From positions 124,001 to 188,000 of the forward strand of contig CAMLLU010000001.1 in NCBI GenBank assembly GCA_946480925.1: DNA of 64,000 nt. The letters are read 5' to 3'. Of the stretch, positions 1-8,247 are shown one piece after another (position 1 is the first letter of the stretch; each line of letters begins with the position of its first letter). The DNA comes from an uncultured Rivibacter sp. (lineage in GTDB: Bacteria; Pseudomonadota; Gammaproteobacteria; Burkholderiales; Burkholderiaceae). The notes beneath the pieces were generated by a model that was given only the letters and a program-made list of their open reading frames with translations, was not told the origin of the DNA and made no database searches. The position numbers and the translations under genes were made by a program.

Positions 1-240
1 GGCTACTTCTTCTACAAACTGGGTTGCGAGCCCGCGCCGCTGCTGCTGGGCTTCATCCTCGGGCCCATGATGGAAGAGAACCTGCGCCGCGCGCTGCTGC
101 TGTCGCGCGGCGACTGGAGCACCTTCGTGACGCGGCCGTTGTCGGCCGGGTTGCTGGCCGCGGCGGCGTTGATGGTCATCATCGTGCTGCTGCCCTCGGT
201 GAAGGCCCGCCGCGAAGAAGCCTTCCAGGACGCCGACTGA
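1..240 (+). CDS. TctA-family tricarboxylate permease, C-terminal fragment
   Basis: Only the last 79 codons are present; the gene enters from the left edge of the window. The fragment carries GFILGPMMEENLRRAL, a hallmark of the C-terminal end of TctA, the large membrane subunit of tripartite tricarboxylate transporters. A hydrophobic segment (about residues 51-66) follows, then a short charged tail ending in FQDAD. In the family, TctA works with the small membrane subunit TctB and a periplasmic TctC binding protein to import citrate or other carboxylates. The partners would lie outside the window. A strong hairpin 33 bases after the stop suggests this is the last gene of its transcript. The substrate cannot be told from this fragment. 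Confidence 0.85.
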   Translation, partial: GYFFYKLGCEPAPLLLGFILGPMMEENLRRALLLSRGDWSTFVTRPLSAGLLAAAALMVIIVLLPSVKARREEAFQDAD

Positions 241-272
241 GCGACCGCGACCACACCTCCACTTGAACGAAC

Positions 273-300
273 AAGCCCCGCCTCCCGCGGGGCTTTGTTC
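273..300 (+). terminator. Rho-independent terminator after TctA
   Basis: AAGCCCCGC (273-281) pairs with GCGGGGCTT (287-295) around a five-base loop, and a T-rich stretch follows. It separates the TctA transcript from the MFS gene that starts 9 bases later. Confidence 0.85.
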
Positions 301-308
301 TTGATGCG

Positions 309-1907
309 ATGTTCGCTGCGATGAAAGAAACGCCCACCGCATTGCTGCCGCTGCAAGGCCCGGTGTTCCGCATGCTGTGGCTGGCCTGGCTGGCCGCCAA
401 CGTGAGCATGTGGATGAACGACGTGGCCGCCGCCTGGCTGATGACCTCGCTGACCGACAGCCCGGTGATGGTGGCGCTGGTGCAGGCGGCGGCCACGCTG
501 CCGGTGTTCCTGCTCGGGCTGCCCAGCGGGGCCATGGCCGACATCGTGGACCGCCGCAAGTACTTCGCCGCCACGCAGCTGTGGGTGGCCGTCAACGCGG
601 TCGTCCTGTGTCTGTGTTCGCTGGCCGACGTGCTGAGCGCGCAGCTGCTGCTCACGCTCACCTTCATCAACGGCATCGGCCTGGCGATGCGCTGGCCGGT
701 GTTCGCGGCCATCGTGCCCGACATCGTGCCCAAGCCGCAGCTGCCGGCGGCGCTGGCGCTCAACGGCGTGGCGATGAACATGTCGCGCGTCATCGGTCCC
801 ATCGTGGCCGGTGCGCTGCTGGCCAGCGTGGGCAGTGCCTGGGTGTTCGCGCTCAACGCCGTGCTGTCGGTGGGCGCCTTCGTGCTGATCGTGCGCTGGC
901 GCAGCGAGCAGAAGGCCAGCGCGCTGCCCGGCGAGCGTTTCGTGGGCGCCATGCGCGTGGGCCTGCAGCACGTGATGCAGTCGCCGCGCATGAAGGCCGT
1001 GCTGGTGCGCGTCTTCATGTTCTTCCTGCAGTCCACGGCGCTGCTCGCGCTGCTGCCGCTGGTGGCCAAGCGCATGCATGGCGGCGGGGCGGGCACGTTC
1101 ACGGTGCTGCTGGCGGCCATGGGGGCGGGCGCCATCGTCGCGGCCTTCTTCCTGCCGCGGCTGCGCGAGCGCTTCGGGCGCAACGAGTTCGTGCGCTATG
1201 GCACCTTCACGCATGCGGTGATGTCGGCGGCCGTGGCGTTCGCGCCGAACGTTTGGGCGGCGCTGCCGGCGATGTTCGTGGCCGGCATGGCGTGGATCTC
1301 CACCGCCAATTCGCTCACCGTGGTGGCGCAGATGTCGCTGCCCAACTGGGTGCGCGCTCGCGGCATGGCGGTCTACCAGATGGCGCTGATGGGCGGCAGC
1401 GCAGCCGGCGCCGCGCTGTGGGGCCAGGTGGCGGGGTTGACCGACGTGCCGCTGAGCATCGTCATCGCATCGACGGTCGGGCCGGTGGTGCTGCTGCTCA
1501 CTCGCGGCCTCACCCTCGAAGGCAGTGCCGACGAAGACTTCAGCCCCGCCAAGCCGGCCAACGACCCGATGCCTGCGATCGACGTGCGTGCCGACGATGG
1601 GCCGGTGCTCATCACCATCGAATACCGCATCGACCCGGCCAATGCCGAAGCCTTTGCCGCGGTGATGCAGGAGACGCGGCGTGCGCGGCTGCGCCAGGGG
1701 GCGCTGTCGTGGGGGCTGTTCCACGACACCGAGGAGCCCGGCCGCTACGTCGAGACGCTGGTGGACGAATCGTGGGTCGAGCACCTGCGCCGGCTCGAGC
1801 GCTTCACCGCGGCCGATGCGGGCCTGCGCGAGCGCCGCTGGGCCTTCCACGTCGGCGATGCGCCGCCCAAGGTGAGGCGTTACGTCTCGCACGCGATGAA
1901 GGGGTAG
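309..1907 (+). CDS. MFS exporter with C-terminal soluble domain (MFS_3/EntS-like)
   Basis: This is a 532-residue major facilitator protein of the type grouped with enterobactin exporter EntS (MFS_3, transmembrane secretion effector). About 12 hydrophobic segments fill residues 15-405. The loop after segment 2 reads GAMADIVDRRKYF, the usual MFS charged loop. From about residue 430 a soluble tail begins with ITIEYRIDPANAEAF and resembles an antibiotic-biosynthesis-monooxygenase-like ferredoxin-fold domain; this tail occurs in many MFS_3 proteins. Its substrate is unknown. No good ribosome binding site precedes ATG 309, and ATG 321 is a possible alternative. The gene begins just past a terminator, so its promoter may overlap that hairpin. 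Family confidence is high, function low. Confidence 0.85.
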   Translation: MFAAMKETPTALLPLQGPVFRMLWLAWLAANVSMWMNDVAAAWLMTSLTDSPVMVALVQAAATLPVFLLGLPSGAMADIVDRRKYFAATQLWVAVNAVVLCLCSLADVLSAQLLLTLTFINGIGLAMRWPVFAAIVPDIVPKPQLPAALALNGVAMNMSRVIGPIVAGALLASVGSAWVFALNAVLSVGAFVLIVRWRSEQKASALPGERFVGAMRVGLQHVMQSPRMKAVLVRVFMFFLQSTALLALLPLVAKRMHGGGAGTFTVLLAAMGAGAIVAAFFLPRLRERFGRNEFVRYGTFTHAVMSAAVAFAPNVWAALPAMFVAGMAWISTANSLTVVAQMSLPNWVRARGMAVYQMALMGGSAAGAALWGQVAGLTDVPLSIVIASTVGPVVLLLTRGLTLEGSADEDFSPAKPANDPMPAIDVRADDGPVLITIEYRIDPANAEAFAAVMQETRRARLRQGALSWGLFHDTEEPGRYVETLVDESWVEHLRRLERFTAADAGLRERRWAFHVGDAPPKVRRYVSHAMKG

Positions 1908-1940
1908 CGGCCGGCGGGCCGCTGCGCTGCCCGTCTGCCT

Positions 1941-1981
1941 TTGCGCTGTTTTCGCGCAAGCCCACTTCGCTGCAAGCGAAG
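1941..1981. other. Two short hairpins between MFS gene and ggt
   Basis: TTGCGC (1941-1946) pairs with GCGCAA (1954-1959), and CTTCGC (1965-1970) pairs with GCGAAG (1976-1981). Neither has a following T-run. They may be weak 3' end structures of the MFS gene or part of the promoter region of the next gene. Confidence 0.3.
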
Positions 1982-2033
1982 GCAGCGCCGCACAGAATCG
2001 GGAAGACCGCCGAAAGGCCGCCGAGAGACCACC

Positions 2034-3653
2034 ATGAGCCACGCCTTCGACTACCAATCGCCCTACACCAGCACCCGCCTGCCGCTGTTCGCGCGCAACG
2101 TGGTGGCCACCTCGCACCCGTTGGCCGCGCAGGCTGGCCTGCGCATGCTGCTCGCAGGCGGCAACGCGGTCGATGCGGCCATCGCCGCTGCCGCGGCCAT
2201 CACCGTCACCGAGCCGGTGAGCAACGGCCTGGGGTCGGACGCCTTCTGCATCCTGTGGGACGGCCAGGCGCTGCATGGCCTCAATGCCTCGGGCCGGGCG
2301 CCGGCGGCGTGGACGCCCGAGTACTTCACTCGCAAGTACGGTGCTGATGCGAAGACACCGCCCAAGCGCGGTTGGGACGCCGTGACCGTGCCCGGCGCGG
2401 TGGCCGGCTGGGCGGCGCTGAGCCGGCGTTTCGGCAAGCTGCCGTTTGCGGACCTGCTGGCGCCGGCCATCGAGATCGCCGAGCGCGGCTACGCAGTACC
2501 GGTGGTGGTGCAGCAGAAATGGGCCGCAGCGGCCGATGAACTGTCTGCACAGCCGGGCTTTCGCGAAACCTTCTTGCCGCGAGGTCGTGCGCCACAGGTG
2601 GGCGAACGTTTCGTCTTCGAAGGCGCGGCCCGCGCGCTGCGTGCCATTGCCGCGAGCCGGGGCGAGGCCTACTACCGAGGCGAGATCGCCGCAGCCGCGG
2701 TGAAGCATGCGCAGGCGCACGGTGGCGCCATCACGCTCGACGACTTCGCCGCCTACCAACCCGAATGGGTCACCCCCATCGGCCAGGCGTATCGCGGTTA
2801 CACGCTGCACGAGATCCCACCCAACGGGCAGGGCATCGCGGCGCTCATTGCGCTGGGCATCCTGTCGAACTTCGACCTCGCTTCGCTGTCGCCCGACAGC
2901 GTGGCCTCGCAGCACCTGCAGATCGAGGCGATGAAGCTCGCGTTCGCCGACGTGTACCGCTACGTGGCCGAGCCCGCCAGCATGGAAGTCACGCCCGGGC
3001 AGATGCTGGATGCGGCCTACCTCAAGAGCCGCGCCGCGCTCATCGACCCGAAGCGCGCGCAGGGCTTCGGCGCCGGCAACCCGGTGAAGGGCGGCACCAT
3101 CTACCTCACCGCGGCCGACGAGAGCGGCATGATGGTGAGCTTCATCCAGAGCAACTACATGGGCTTCGGCTCGGGCGTGGTGGTGCCCGAGTACGGCCTG
3201 TCGATGCAGAACCGCGGCCATGCGTTTTCGCTCGATGCGAAGAGTCCCAACGTGGTCGCGCCGCGCAAGCGCCCGTTCCACACCATCATCCCGGCCTTCC
3301 TCACGAAGGACGGCCAGCCGGTCATGAGCTACGGCGTCATGGGCGCCAACATGCAGCCGCAAGGCCACATGCAGACGCTGGTGCGCATGCTCGACTATGG
3401 GCAGAACCCTCAGGCGGCCTGCGATGCGCCGCGCTGGCGCTTCAACGCCGGGCTCGAGATCAACGTCGAGAGCGCGATGGACCCGGCGCTGGTGCAGGGC
3501 CTGCTCGAGCGAGGCCACCGTACCGAAGTCATTCGCGACAGCTACCAGGACTTCGGCGCCGGCCAGTTCATCTGGCGCCTGGGCGATCCGGCGGTGGAAG
3601 GCTACGTGGCTGCCAGCGATCCGCGGCGTGACGGGCAGGCCGTGGGCTGCTGA
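2034..3653 (+). CDS. ggt: Gamma-glutamyltransferase family protein
   Basis: This 539-residue N-terminal-nucleophile hydrolase belongs to the gamma-glutamyltranspeptidase family, which cleaves or transfers the gamma-glutamyl group of glutathione and related peptides. The N-terminal half has GNAVDAAIAAAAAITVTEP, highly typical of the family. The self-cleavage site that makes the small subunit is the Thr in VKGGTIYLTAAD (about residue 355), followed by SNYMGFGSGVVVPEYG. The start at 2034 follows a GAGAGA-type ribosome binding site; an open frame extends upstream but lacks family sequence. No signal peptide is visible, so it is probably cytoplasmic and closer to the YwrD-like branch than to periplasmic E. 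coli Ggt. The stop overlaps the start of the EamA exporter gene by one base. Confidence 0.9.
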   Translation: MSHAFDYQSPYTSTRLPLFARNVVATSHPLAAQAGLRMLLAGGNAVDAAIAAAAAITVTEPVSNGLGSDAFCILWDGQALHGLNASGRAPAAWTPEYFTRKYGADAKTPPKRGWDAVTVPGAVAGWAALSRRFGKLPFADLLAPAIEIAERGYAVPVVVQQKWAAAADELSAQPGFRETFLPRGRAPQVGERFVFEGAARALRAIAASRGEAYYRGEIAAAAVKHAQAHGGAITLDDFAAYQPEWVTPIGQAYRGYTLHEIPPNGQGIAALIALGILSNFDLASLSPDSVASQHLQIEAMKLAFADVYRYVAEPASMEVTPGQMLDAAYLKSRAALIDPKRAQGFGAGNPVKGGTIYLTAADESGMMVSFIQSNYMGFGSGVVVPEYGLSMQNRGHAFSLDAKSPNVVAPRKRPFHTIIPAFLTKDGQPVMSYGVMGANMQPQGHMQTLVRMLDYGQNPQAACDAPRWRFNAGLEINVESAMDPALVQGLLERGHRTEVIRDSYQDFGAGQFIWRLGDPAVEGYVAASDPRRDGQAVGC

Positions 3654-4564
3654 TGACTGCAGCCTCCACGGCCGACGCCGGCGCGCACCCTTCTGTGCTG
3701 CCCGGCCTCGCGCTCGCGCTGGCCGGCTCCATCGCCTTCTCCGGCAAGGCCATCATCGTCAAGCTCGCCTACCGTCACGGTGTCGATGCGGTCACGCTCA
3801 TCATGTACCGCATGCTGTTCGCGGCGCCGCTGTTCGCGCTCATGGCATGGTGGTCGGGGCGGGGCAAACCGCCGCTGTCGCGGCGCGACTGGCTGGGCAT
3901 CCTCGGGCTCGGCGTCAGCGGCTACTACCTTGCGAGCTTCCTCGACTTCCTTGGCCTGCAGTACGTCACTGCGAGCCTCGAGCGGCTGATCCTCTACCTC
4001 AACCCGACCATCGTGCTCGTGATGGGCGTGGTGTTCTTCGGCAGGAAGGTCACGTTGAAGCAATGCCTCGCCATCGCGGTGAGCTATGCGGGCGTGCTCC
4101 TGGTGTTCGGCCGCGAGGCCAGCTTCGAAAGCCGCAACGTGCCGCTGGGCACGGCGCTGGTGTTCGCCAGCGCCGTGTCGTACGCGGTGTACCTCGTCTA
4201 CAGCGGCGAGCTGGTGCAGCGCCTGGGTTCGTTGCGGCTGGTGGGCTGGGCGAGCCTGGTGGCCTGCGCGTTCTGCATCGGCCAGTTCTTCGTGCTGCGG
4301 CCGATGTCGGCATCCATCGTGGCGCCGGAGGTCATCTGGCTGTCGGTGCTCAATGCCACGCTGTGCACGGTGGCACCGGTGCTGATGGTCATGATGGCGA
4401 TCGAGCGCGTCGGCGCCACGCTGGCCGCGCAGACGGGCATGGTGGGCCCCTTGTCCACGCTATTCATGGGGGTGTTGATCCTCGGCGAGCCTTTCACGCC
4501 CTGGATCGCCGCCGGCACGGCGTTGGTGCTGACCGGTGTGTGGCTCCTGGCGAAATGGAGATGA
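3653..4564 (+). CDS. EamA/DMT-family transporter
   Basis: This 303-residue protein has about ten hydrophobic segments arranged as two EamA repeats (about residues 12-145 and 160-300), the layout of drug/metabolite exporters such as RhtA or YddG. The repeat-typical stretch YVTASLERLILYLNPTIVLV lies in the first half and a related one ending GEPFTPWIAAGTALVLTGVW in the second. Its start overlaps the gamma-glutamyltransferase stop (TGATG), so the two are co-transcribed and translationally coupled. That suggests export or exchange of an amino acid or gamma-glutamyl compound, but this is inference. A partial copy of a gene-end repeat begins directly after its stop. Confidence 0.85.
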   Translation: MTAASTADAGAHPSVLPGLALALAGSIAFSGKAIIVKLAYRHGVDAVTLIMYRMLFAAPLFALMAWWSGRGKPPLSRRDWLGILGLGVSGYYLASFLDFLGLQYVTASLERLILYLNPTIVLVMGVVFFGRKVTLKQCLAIAVSYAGVLLVFGREASFESRNVPLGTALVFASAVSYAVYLVYSGELVQRLGSLRLVGWASLVACAFCIGQFFVLRPMSASIVAPEVIWLSVLNATLCTVAPVLMVMMAIERVGATLAAQTGMVGPLSTLFMGVLILGEPFTPWIAAGTALVLTGVWLLAKWR

Positions 4565-4600
4565 TGTCGCCCACCCCCGTAGCGCGGCGTCCGCTTGGTG
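4565..4600 (+). repeat. Partial copy of CCACCCCCGTAGC gene-end repeat
   Basis: Within a few bases of the EamA stop codon the sequence reads CCACCCCCGTAGCGC, the opening of the longer repeats at 32496 and 36055. The match fades after about 20 bases. The whole 90-base gap to the next gene contains only this and a ribosome binding site. Confidence 0.5.
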
Positions 4601-4654
4601 CCGTGGGCTGCCGGTGCCGTTTGGGCGCATGACAACGACGGATGGAGAAACTGG

Positions 4655-5434
4655 ATGGATCTGGGTATTGAAGGCAAGTGGGCGCTGGTGTGCGCCGCGA
4701 GCAAAGGCCTTGGCAAAGGCTGCGCACAGGCGCTGGTGGCCGAAGGCGTGAACGTGGTGATCACCGCACGCGGCGCCGAGGCGCTGGAGGCCACGGCTGA
4801 CGAGCTGCGCGCCCTGAAGCGCGGCGAGGTGAGGGTAGTGGCCGGCGACATCACCACGCCCGAAGGCCGCGCCGCTGCGCTGGCTGCGTGCCCGCAGGTG
4901 GACGTCCTCGTCAACAACGCCGGCGGCCCACCCCCCGGCGACTTTCGCGACTGGGACCGCGATGCGTGGATCAAGGCGCTGGACGCGAACATGCTCACCC
5001 CCATCGAGCTGATGAAGGCGGTGGTGGACCCGATGATGGCGCGCGGCTTCGGGCGCATCGTCAACATCACCTCGGGCGCGGTGAAGGCGCCGATCGACGT
5101 GCTGGGCCTGTCGAACGGCGCACGTTCCGGCCTCACCGGCTTCGTCGCCGGCCTCGCGCGCAAGACGGTGGCCAAGAACGTGACCATCAACAATCTGCTG
5201 CCCGGCCCCTTCGACACCGACCGGCTCGCCGCCACGATGGCCGGTGCCGCCAAGGCCAGCGGCCAGCCGCTCGAAGCGGTGATGGAGCAGCGCCGCAAGC
5301 AGAACCCGGCAGGCCGCTTCGGCACCGCGGCGGAATTCGGCGCTACCTGCGCTTTCCTGTGCAGCGTGCACGCGGGCTTCATCACCGGCCAGAACCTGTT
5401 GATGGACGGCGGAGCCTATCCAGGCACCTTCTAG
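4655..5434 (+). CDS. SDR-family oxidoreductase with atypical active site
   Basis: This 259-residue short-chain dehydrogenase/reductase-like protein has a Rossmann nucleotide site CAASKGLGKGCAQAL (residues 12-26) instead of the usual TGxxxGxG, and the structural motif VNNAGG near residue 88. After the conserved Ser (NITSGAVKAP), the catalytic YxxxK is replaced: SNGAR occupies the place of YSASK before SGLTGF. Proteins with this signature form a known SDR subgroup often labelled 3-oxoacyl-ACP reductase by similarity, but the usual chemistry is doubtful. ATG 4655 is preceded by GGAGA seven bases upstream. It is followed closely by a GST gene, probably in the same transcript. The substrate is unknown. 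Confidence 0.85.
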   Translation: MDLGIEGKWALVCAASKGLGKGCAQALVAEGVNVVITARGAEALEATADELRALKRGEVRVVAGDITTPEGRAAALAACPQVDVLVNNAGGPPPGDFRDWDRDAWIKALDANMLTPIELMKAVVDPMMARGFGRIVNITSGAVKAPIDVLGLSNGARSGLTGFVAGLARKTVAKNVTINNLLPGPFDTDRLAATMAGAAKASGQPLEAVMEQRRKQNPAGRFGTAAEFGATCAFLCSVHAGFITGQNLLMDGGAYPGTF

Positions 5435-5486
5435 CCTCACCGCCCCCGCGCCGAGCAGCGTCAACCGATACAAAGGAGGCCCGACA

Positions 5487-6143
5487 GTGGCAAAGCAGGT
5501 CGCCAACGACTACACGCTCTACGGCTTCAAAGGCTCGGGTTCGGCTGCCGTCGAGGTGGCACTCACGTGGTGCGGCCTGCCTTTTAGGCAGGTCGAGGCG
5601 GCCTCCTGGGAGCCGGGGCCGGAGCTCGATGAACTGCGGCGGGCCAACCCGCTCGGGCAGATCCCGACGCTGGTGCTGCCCGATGGCACCGTGCTGACCG
5701 AAAGCGCAGCCATCCTCATCCACCTGGGTCTGGCCCATCCGAACAGCGCGCTGCTGCCGAAGCAGCCATCTGCGCGGGCGACGACGATTCGCGGCCTCGT
5801 CTACATCGCGGCGAACTGCTACGCGACCATCGGCGTGACCGACTACCCGGAGCGCTGGCTCGCCAAACCCGATGAGCCATCGCGCGAAAACCTGCTCATG
5901 GGCGCACGCCGACACTTGGCCGAGCTGTGGGGCGTGTTCGCCGATACCTTTGCCGCCTCGCCGTGGCTGGGGGGTGCCGAGCCGAACGGGCTCGACCTGT
6001 ACGCTGCCGCGATCTCGAAGTGGTCAGGCGCCAGGGCCCACCTGAAGACGGCGCGGCCGGCCTTTCACGAGCTGCTGCTGCGCATCGAGGCACACCCGAA
6101 GGTGGCGCCGGTGTTCGAGCGGCACTGGCCTTCGGTGGCCTAG
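5487..6143 (+). CDS. Glutathione S-transferase family protein
   Basis: This 218-residue protein has the two-domain GST layout. The N-terminal thioredoxin-like domain (1-80) contains LGQIPTLVLPDG with the cis-proline, and TESAAILIHL with the Glu-Ser pair that binds the glutathione gamma-glutamyl group. The helical C-terminal domain covers about 90-215. The start codon is GTG at 5487, fixed by a strong AAAGGAGG site at 5472-5479. It follows the SDR gene by 52 bases and is probably co-transcribed. The clear catalytic Ser/Tyr/Cys of the well-studied classes cannot be assigned by eye, so its reaction is open. Confidence 0.9.
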   Translation: MAKQVANDYTLYGFKGSGSAAVEVALTWCGLPFRQVEAASWEPGPELDELRRANPLGQIPTLVLPDGTVLTESAAILIHLGLAHPNSALLPKQPSARATTIRGLVYIAANCYATIGVTDYPERWLAKPDEPSRENLLMGARRHLAELWGVFADTFAASPWLGGAEPNGLDLYAAAISKWSGARAHLKTARPAFHELLLRIEAHPKVAPVFERHWPSVA

Positions 6144-6154
6144 CGAGATCAGGC

Positions 6155-6796
6155 TCAGGCCGTCTTGGGCTCGGCGGGGTTCGGGGCCGTCTTGCGTCGG
6201 CGTGCGGCCCATCCCACGGCCACCAGGCCAAGCGCCGTCATGGCGTAGGTTTCAGGCTCGGGCACGGCCGCGGCAATGGTGAGCGAGCCATAGGCGGCCG
6301 TGCGGCCGTCATAGGCGGTGAAGCTGTTGCGCGGATTGGAGCCGTAGCCATACATGTCGATGAAAGGCACGTCGGCCCTGCCATACACGCCGCCCACCCA
6401 GTCGACCACCTGGCCGCCTTCGATGAGGAAACCGGGGGCTGACGAAAAGCCGGAGCCGTTGCGAAAGCCTGCCAGCGTGAGGTTCTGCGCTCCGGTGGCA
6501 TAGATGGCTGCGCCGAAGGGCAGGAAGAAGTCGTAGATGCTTGCGGTCCTGTTGATGCCGTCGGTGGCGAGGATGGCGCTGTCCACCGAGAACATCCCGG
6601 TGAAGCTGTCACCGACGCTCAGGCAGCCGAAGGAGTAGTGACCGCTGGCGGCGCTGTCGCAGGGCGAATGCTGGTCGATGCGGTTGATCGTGAGCGTGAT
6701 GTTGTAGGCCGTGGTTTGCGCTGCTGCGTCGGCGACGCCAGCCAGCACCGAGCCGACCAATGCCACGGTCGCCAGTGCCTTTGTGATGAATGACAT
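6155..6796 (-). CDS. PEP-CTERM sorting domain protein
   Basis: This 213-residue exported protein has an N-terminal signal peptide (MSFITKALATVALVGSVLAG, cleavage probably after ADAAA). It ends with VPEPETYAMTALGLVAVGWAARRRK. That is the PEP-CTERM pattern: VPEP, one membrane segment and an Arg-rich end, recognised by exosortase/EpsH systems linked to extracellular polysaccharide. An 11-residue tail after the Arg cluster is longer than usual. The middle part (Gly/Ser/Tyr-rich, probably beta) matches no family I know. The start is set by AGGAGAGG eight bases upstream of ATG 6796; an open frame extends further but lacks coding character. No exosortase gene lies in the window, so it must be elsewhere. 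Confidence 0.85.
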   Translation of the reverse strand: MSFITKALATVALVGSVLAGVADAAAQTTAYNITLTINRIDQHSPCDSAASGHYSFGCLSVGDSFTGMFSVDSAILATDGINRTASIYDFFLPFGAAIYATGAQNLTLAGFRNGSGFSSAPGFLIEGGQVVDWVGGVYGRADVPFIDMYGYGSNPRNSFTAYDGRTAAYGSLTIAAAVPEPETYAMTALGLVAVGWAARRRKTAPNPAEPKTA

Positions 6797-6892
6797 GAGC
6801 CTCTCCTGTTCTCTTCCACCCGGCACTGTCTGGGGTCGGCCGTCAAGCCTCAATCCCCGAGACAGGTGGCTTACACCTTGTGCAGCGTTGCC

Positions 6893-7804
6893 TTAGCCAG
6901 CCGGACGTCGCGAAGACACCACGATGCCGCCGACGATCAGCACGAACGCCGCGCCGTGGTACCAGCGGGGCGGCTCGCCGAGCAGCGCGGCCGACAGCAG
7001 CGCCGCGAACACCGGCGTGAGGTTGCCGAAGAAGGCCGCGACGGTGGGCCCGGCGGTCGCCACGCCCAGGCCCCAGCAGCGGTAGGCCACGATCGACGGG
7101 CCCACCGCCACGTACACCAGCGCGGCGAGTACCCAGCCATTCCAACGAATCGGCTGCGCGCCGGCCAGGCCTTCTCCCAGCGCGGCACCTCCTGCACCCA
7201 GCAGCCCGAACAGGACCTGCACCAGCAGCAACTCGGCCCAACCCCAGGCCGGTCGCTGCTCACCTTGCATGTGCGCGGGCGGCCGCGCGAGCAGCCAGCT
7301 GTAGAAGGCCCACGCAATGATGGCAGCGACGATGTAGACGTCGCCCGGCACCAGCTGCACGCGAGCCAGCGTGGCGAGATCGCCGCGCGCGATGACCAGC
7401 AGCACGCCGCCGGCCGAGAGCAGCGCTCCCAGCAGTTGCCGGCGCGTAGGGTGCACACCGTAGAACAGCGCCCCCACGATCAGCATCCACACCGGCATGC
7501 TGGCGGCGATGAGGGTCACGTTGATCGGCGTGGAGGTGACCAGCGCCATGTATTGCAGCGCGTTGTAGCTGCCCACGCCGAGCAGGCCCAGCCACAGCAG
7601 GTACGGCCAGCGCGAGGCGATGTCTCTCGGCCTTTGCAGGACGCGCCAGCCCAGCGCCAGCAGGAGGGCGCCGGCCAGCACCCAGCGCAGGAAGTTGAGC
7701 ATGAGCGGCGGCACGCTGCCCACCAGCAGTCGGCCCACCACGGCATTGCCCGCCCACAGCAGGGGCGGCAGGCTCATCAACAGGGCGGTCTTGGGAGTGA
7801 TCAT
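6893..7804 (-). CDS. EamA/DMT-family transporter
   Basis: This 303-residue protein has ten predicted membrane segments in two EamA repeats. It begins MITPKTALLMSLPPLLWAGN, with the first-helix pattern PPLLWAGNAVVGR common in the RhaT/EamA group, and ends with a basic tail SSRRPAG. These proteins export metabolites or amino acids; the substrate cannot be inferred. ATG 7804 is preferred to upstream in-frame starts because those lie inside a repeat array (7812-7879). The ribosome binding site is poor. It lies downstream of the DUF2007 gene on the same strand, separated only by that repeat. Confidence 0.85.
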   Translation of the reverse strand: MITPKTALLMSLPPLLWAGNAVVGRLLVGSVPPLMLNFLRWVLAGALLLALGWRVLQRPRDIASRWPYLLWLGLLGVGSYNALQYMALVTSTPINVTLIAASMPVWMLIVGALFYGVHPTRRQLLGALLSAGGVLLVIARGDLATLARVQLVPGDVYIVAAIIAWAFYSWLLARPPAHMQGEQRPAWGWAELLLVQVLFGLLGAGGAALGEGLAGAQPIRWNGWVLAALVYVAVGPSIVAYRCWGLGVATAGPTVAAFFGNLTPVFAALLSAALLGEPPRWYHGAAFVLIVGGIVVSSRRPAG

Positions 7805-7811
7805 TTTTTGA

Positions 7812-7880
7812 TGGTGACCGGTGACTTGTGACCAGTGACTGGTCAACGCATTCCGGTCGCAAAGTCACTGGTCACCAGGA
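7812..7880. repeat. GTGACYG-type gene-end repeat, copy 1
   Basis: One arm holds several heptamer-like units (TGGTGACCGG, TGTGACCAGTGAC) at 7812-7845. The other arm is the inverse, GTCACTGGTCACCAG, at 7864-7878. GTGACCAGTGAC in the first arm can pair with GTCACTGGTCAC in the second, giving a 12-bp stem. The stop codon of the DUF2007 gene lies inside the second arm, which encodes its last residues GDQ. Related arrays lie at 10197, 39347 and 59716. Confidence 0.75.
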
Positions 7881-8176
7881 AAGAGGGCGCCGCAGTTCCA
7901 GCACTGGTCGAACGGGCCGTCGATGTGCTCGTGGCAGGCGCGGCATACCCAGTGCCTCGCGGGTGCGTGGCTCAGCTCGTCCAGCAACTGCCGGGCACGG
8001 TCGAGCTGGTCGTCGTCTTCCACCCAGATCTCGGGCAGGCATTGGTCGGGCGGCAGCTCGCCGGCGATGCTGCTGGCATAGGCACGCTGCACGCGCGCTT
8101 CGATGCCGGCTTGCGTGAGCATGTCGGCCCACAGCGTGGCAATGGCGAGGTTCGGGGCAGGGGTGAGGCGGCGCAT
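7865..8176 (-). CDS. DUF2007 domain protein with zinc ribbon
   Basis: This 103-residue protein starts MRRLTPAPNLAIATLWADML, matching the opening of DUF2007 (a small alpha/beta domain thought to be ligand-binding or regulatory). The C-terminal part has CRACHEHIDGPFDQCWNCG, two CxxC pairs that would form a zinc ribbon. The start was placed at ATG 8176, where family similarity begins; a GTG at 8203 is also open. The last three codons and stop are made of intergenic repeat sequence, so the true ancestral end may have been different. Function is unknown. Confidence 0.8.
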   Translation of the reverse strand: MRRLTPAPNLAIATLWADMLTQAGIEARVQRAYASSIAGELPPDQCLPEIWVEDDDQLDRARQLLDELSHAPARHWVCRACHEHIDGPFDQCWNCGALFPGDQ

Positions 8177-8247
8177 CGGGCAGAGAACAGCTGAGGCTGG
8201 CACGATAGCGGACTTCCAATCCCAAGACGTCGAGGACGGAGAAGAAC

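Noticed and set aside
12..3518. A 1168-codon open frame on the minus strand across the MFS and gamma-glutamyltransferase genes
   Set aside because: It lies opposite two well-supported genes, has no family sequence and an Arg/His-rich composition typical of antisense frames in high-GC DNA.
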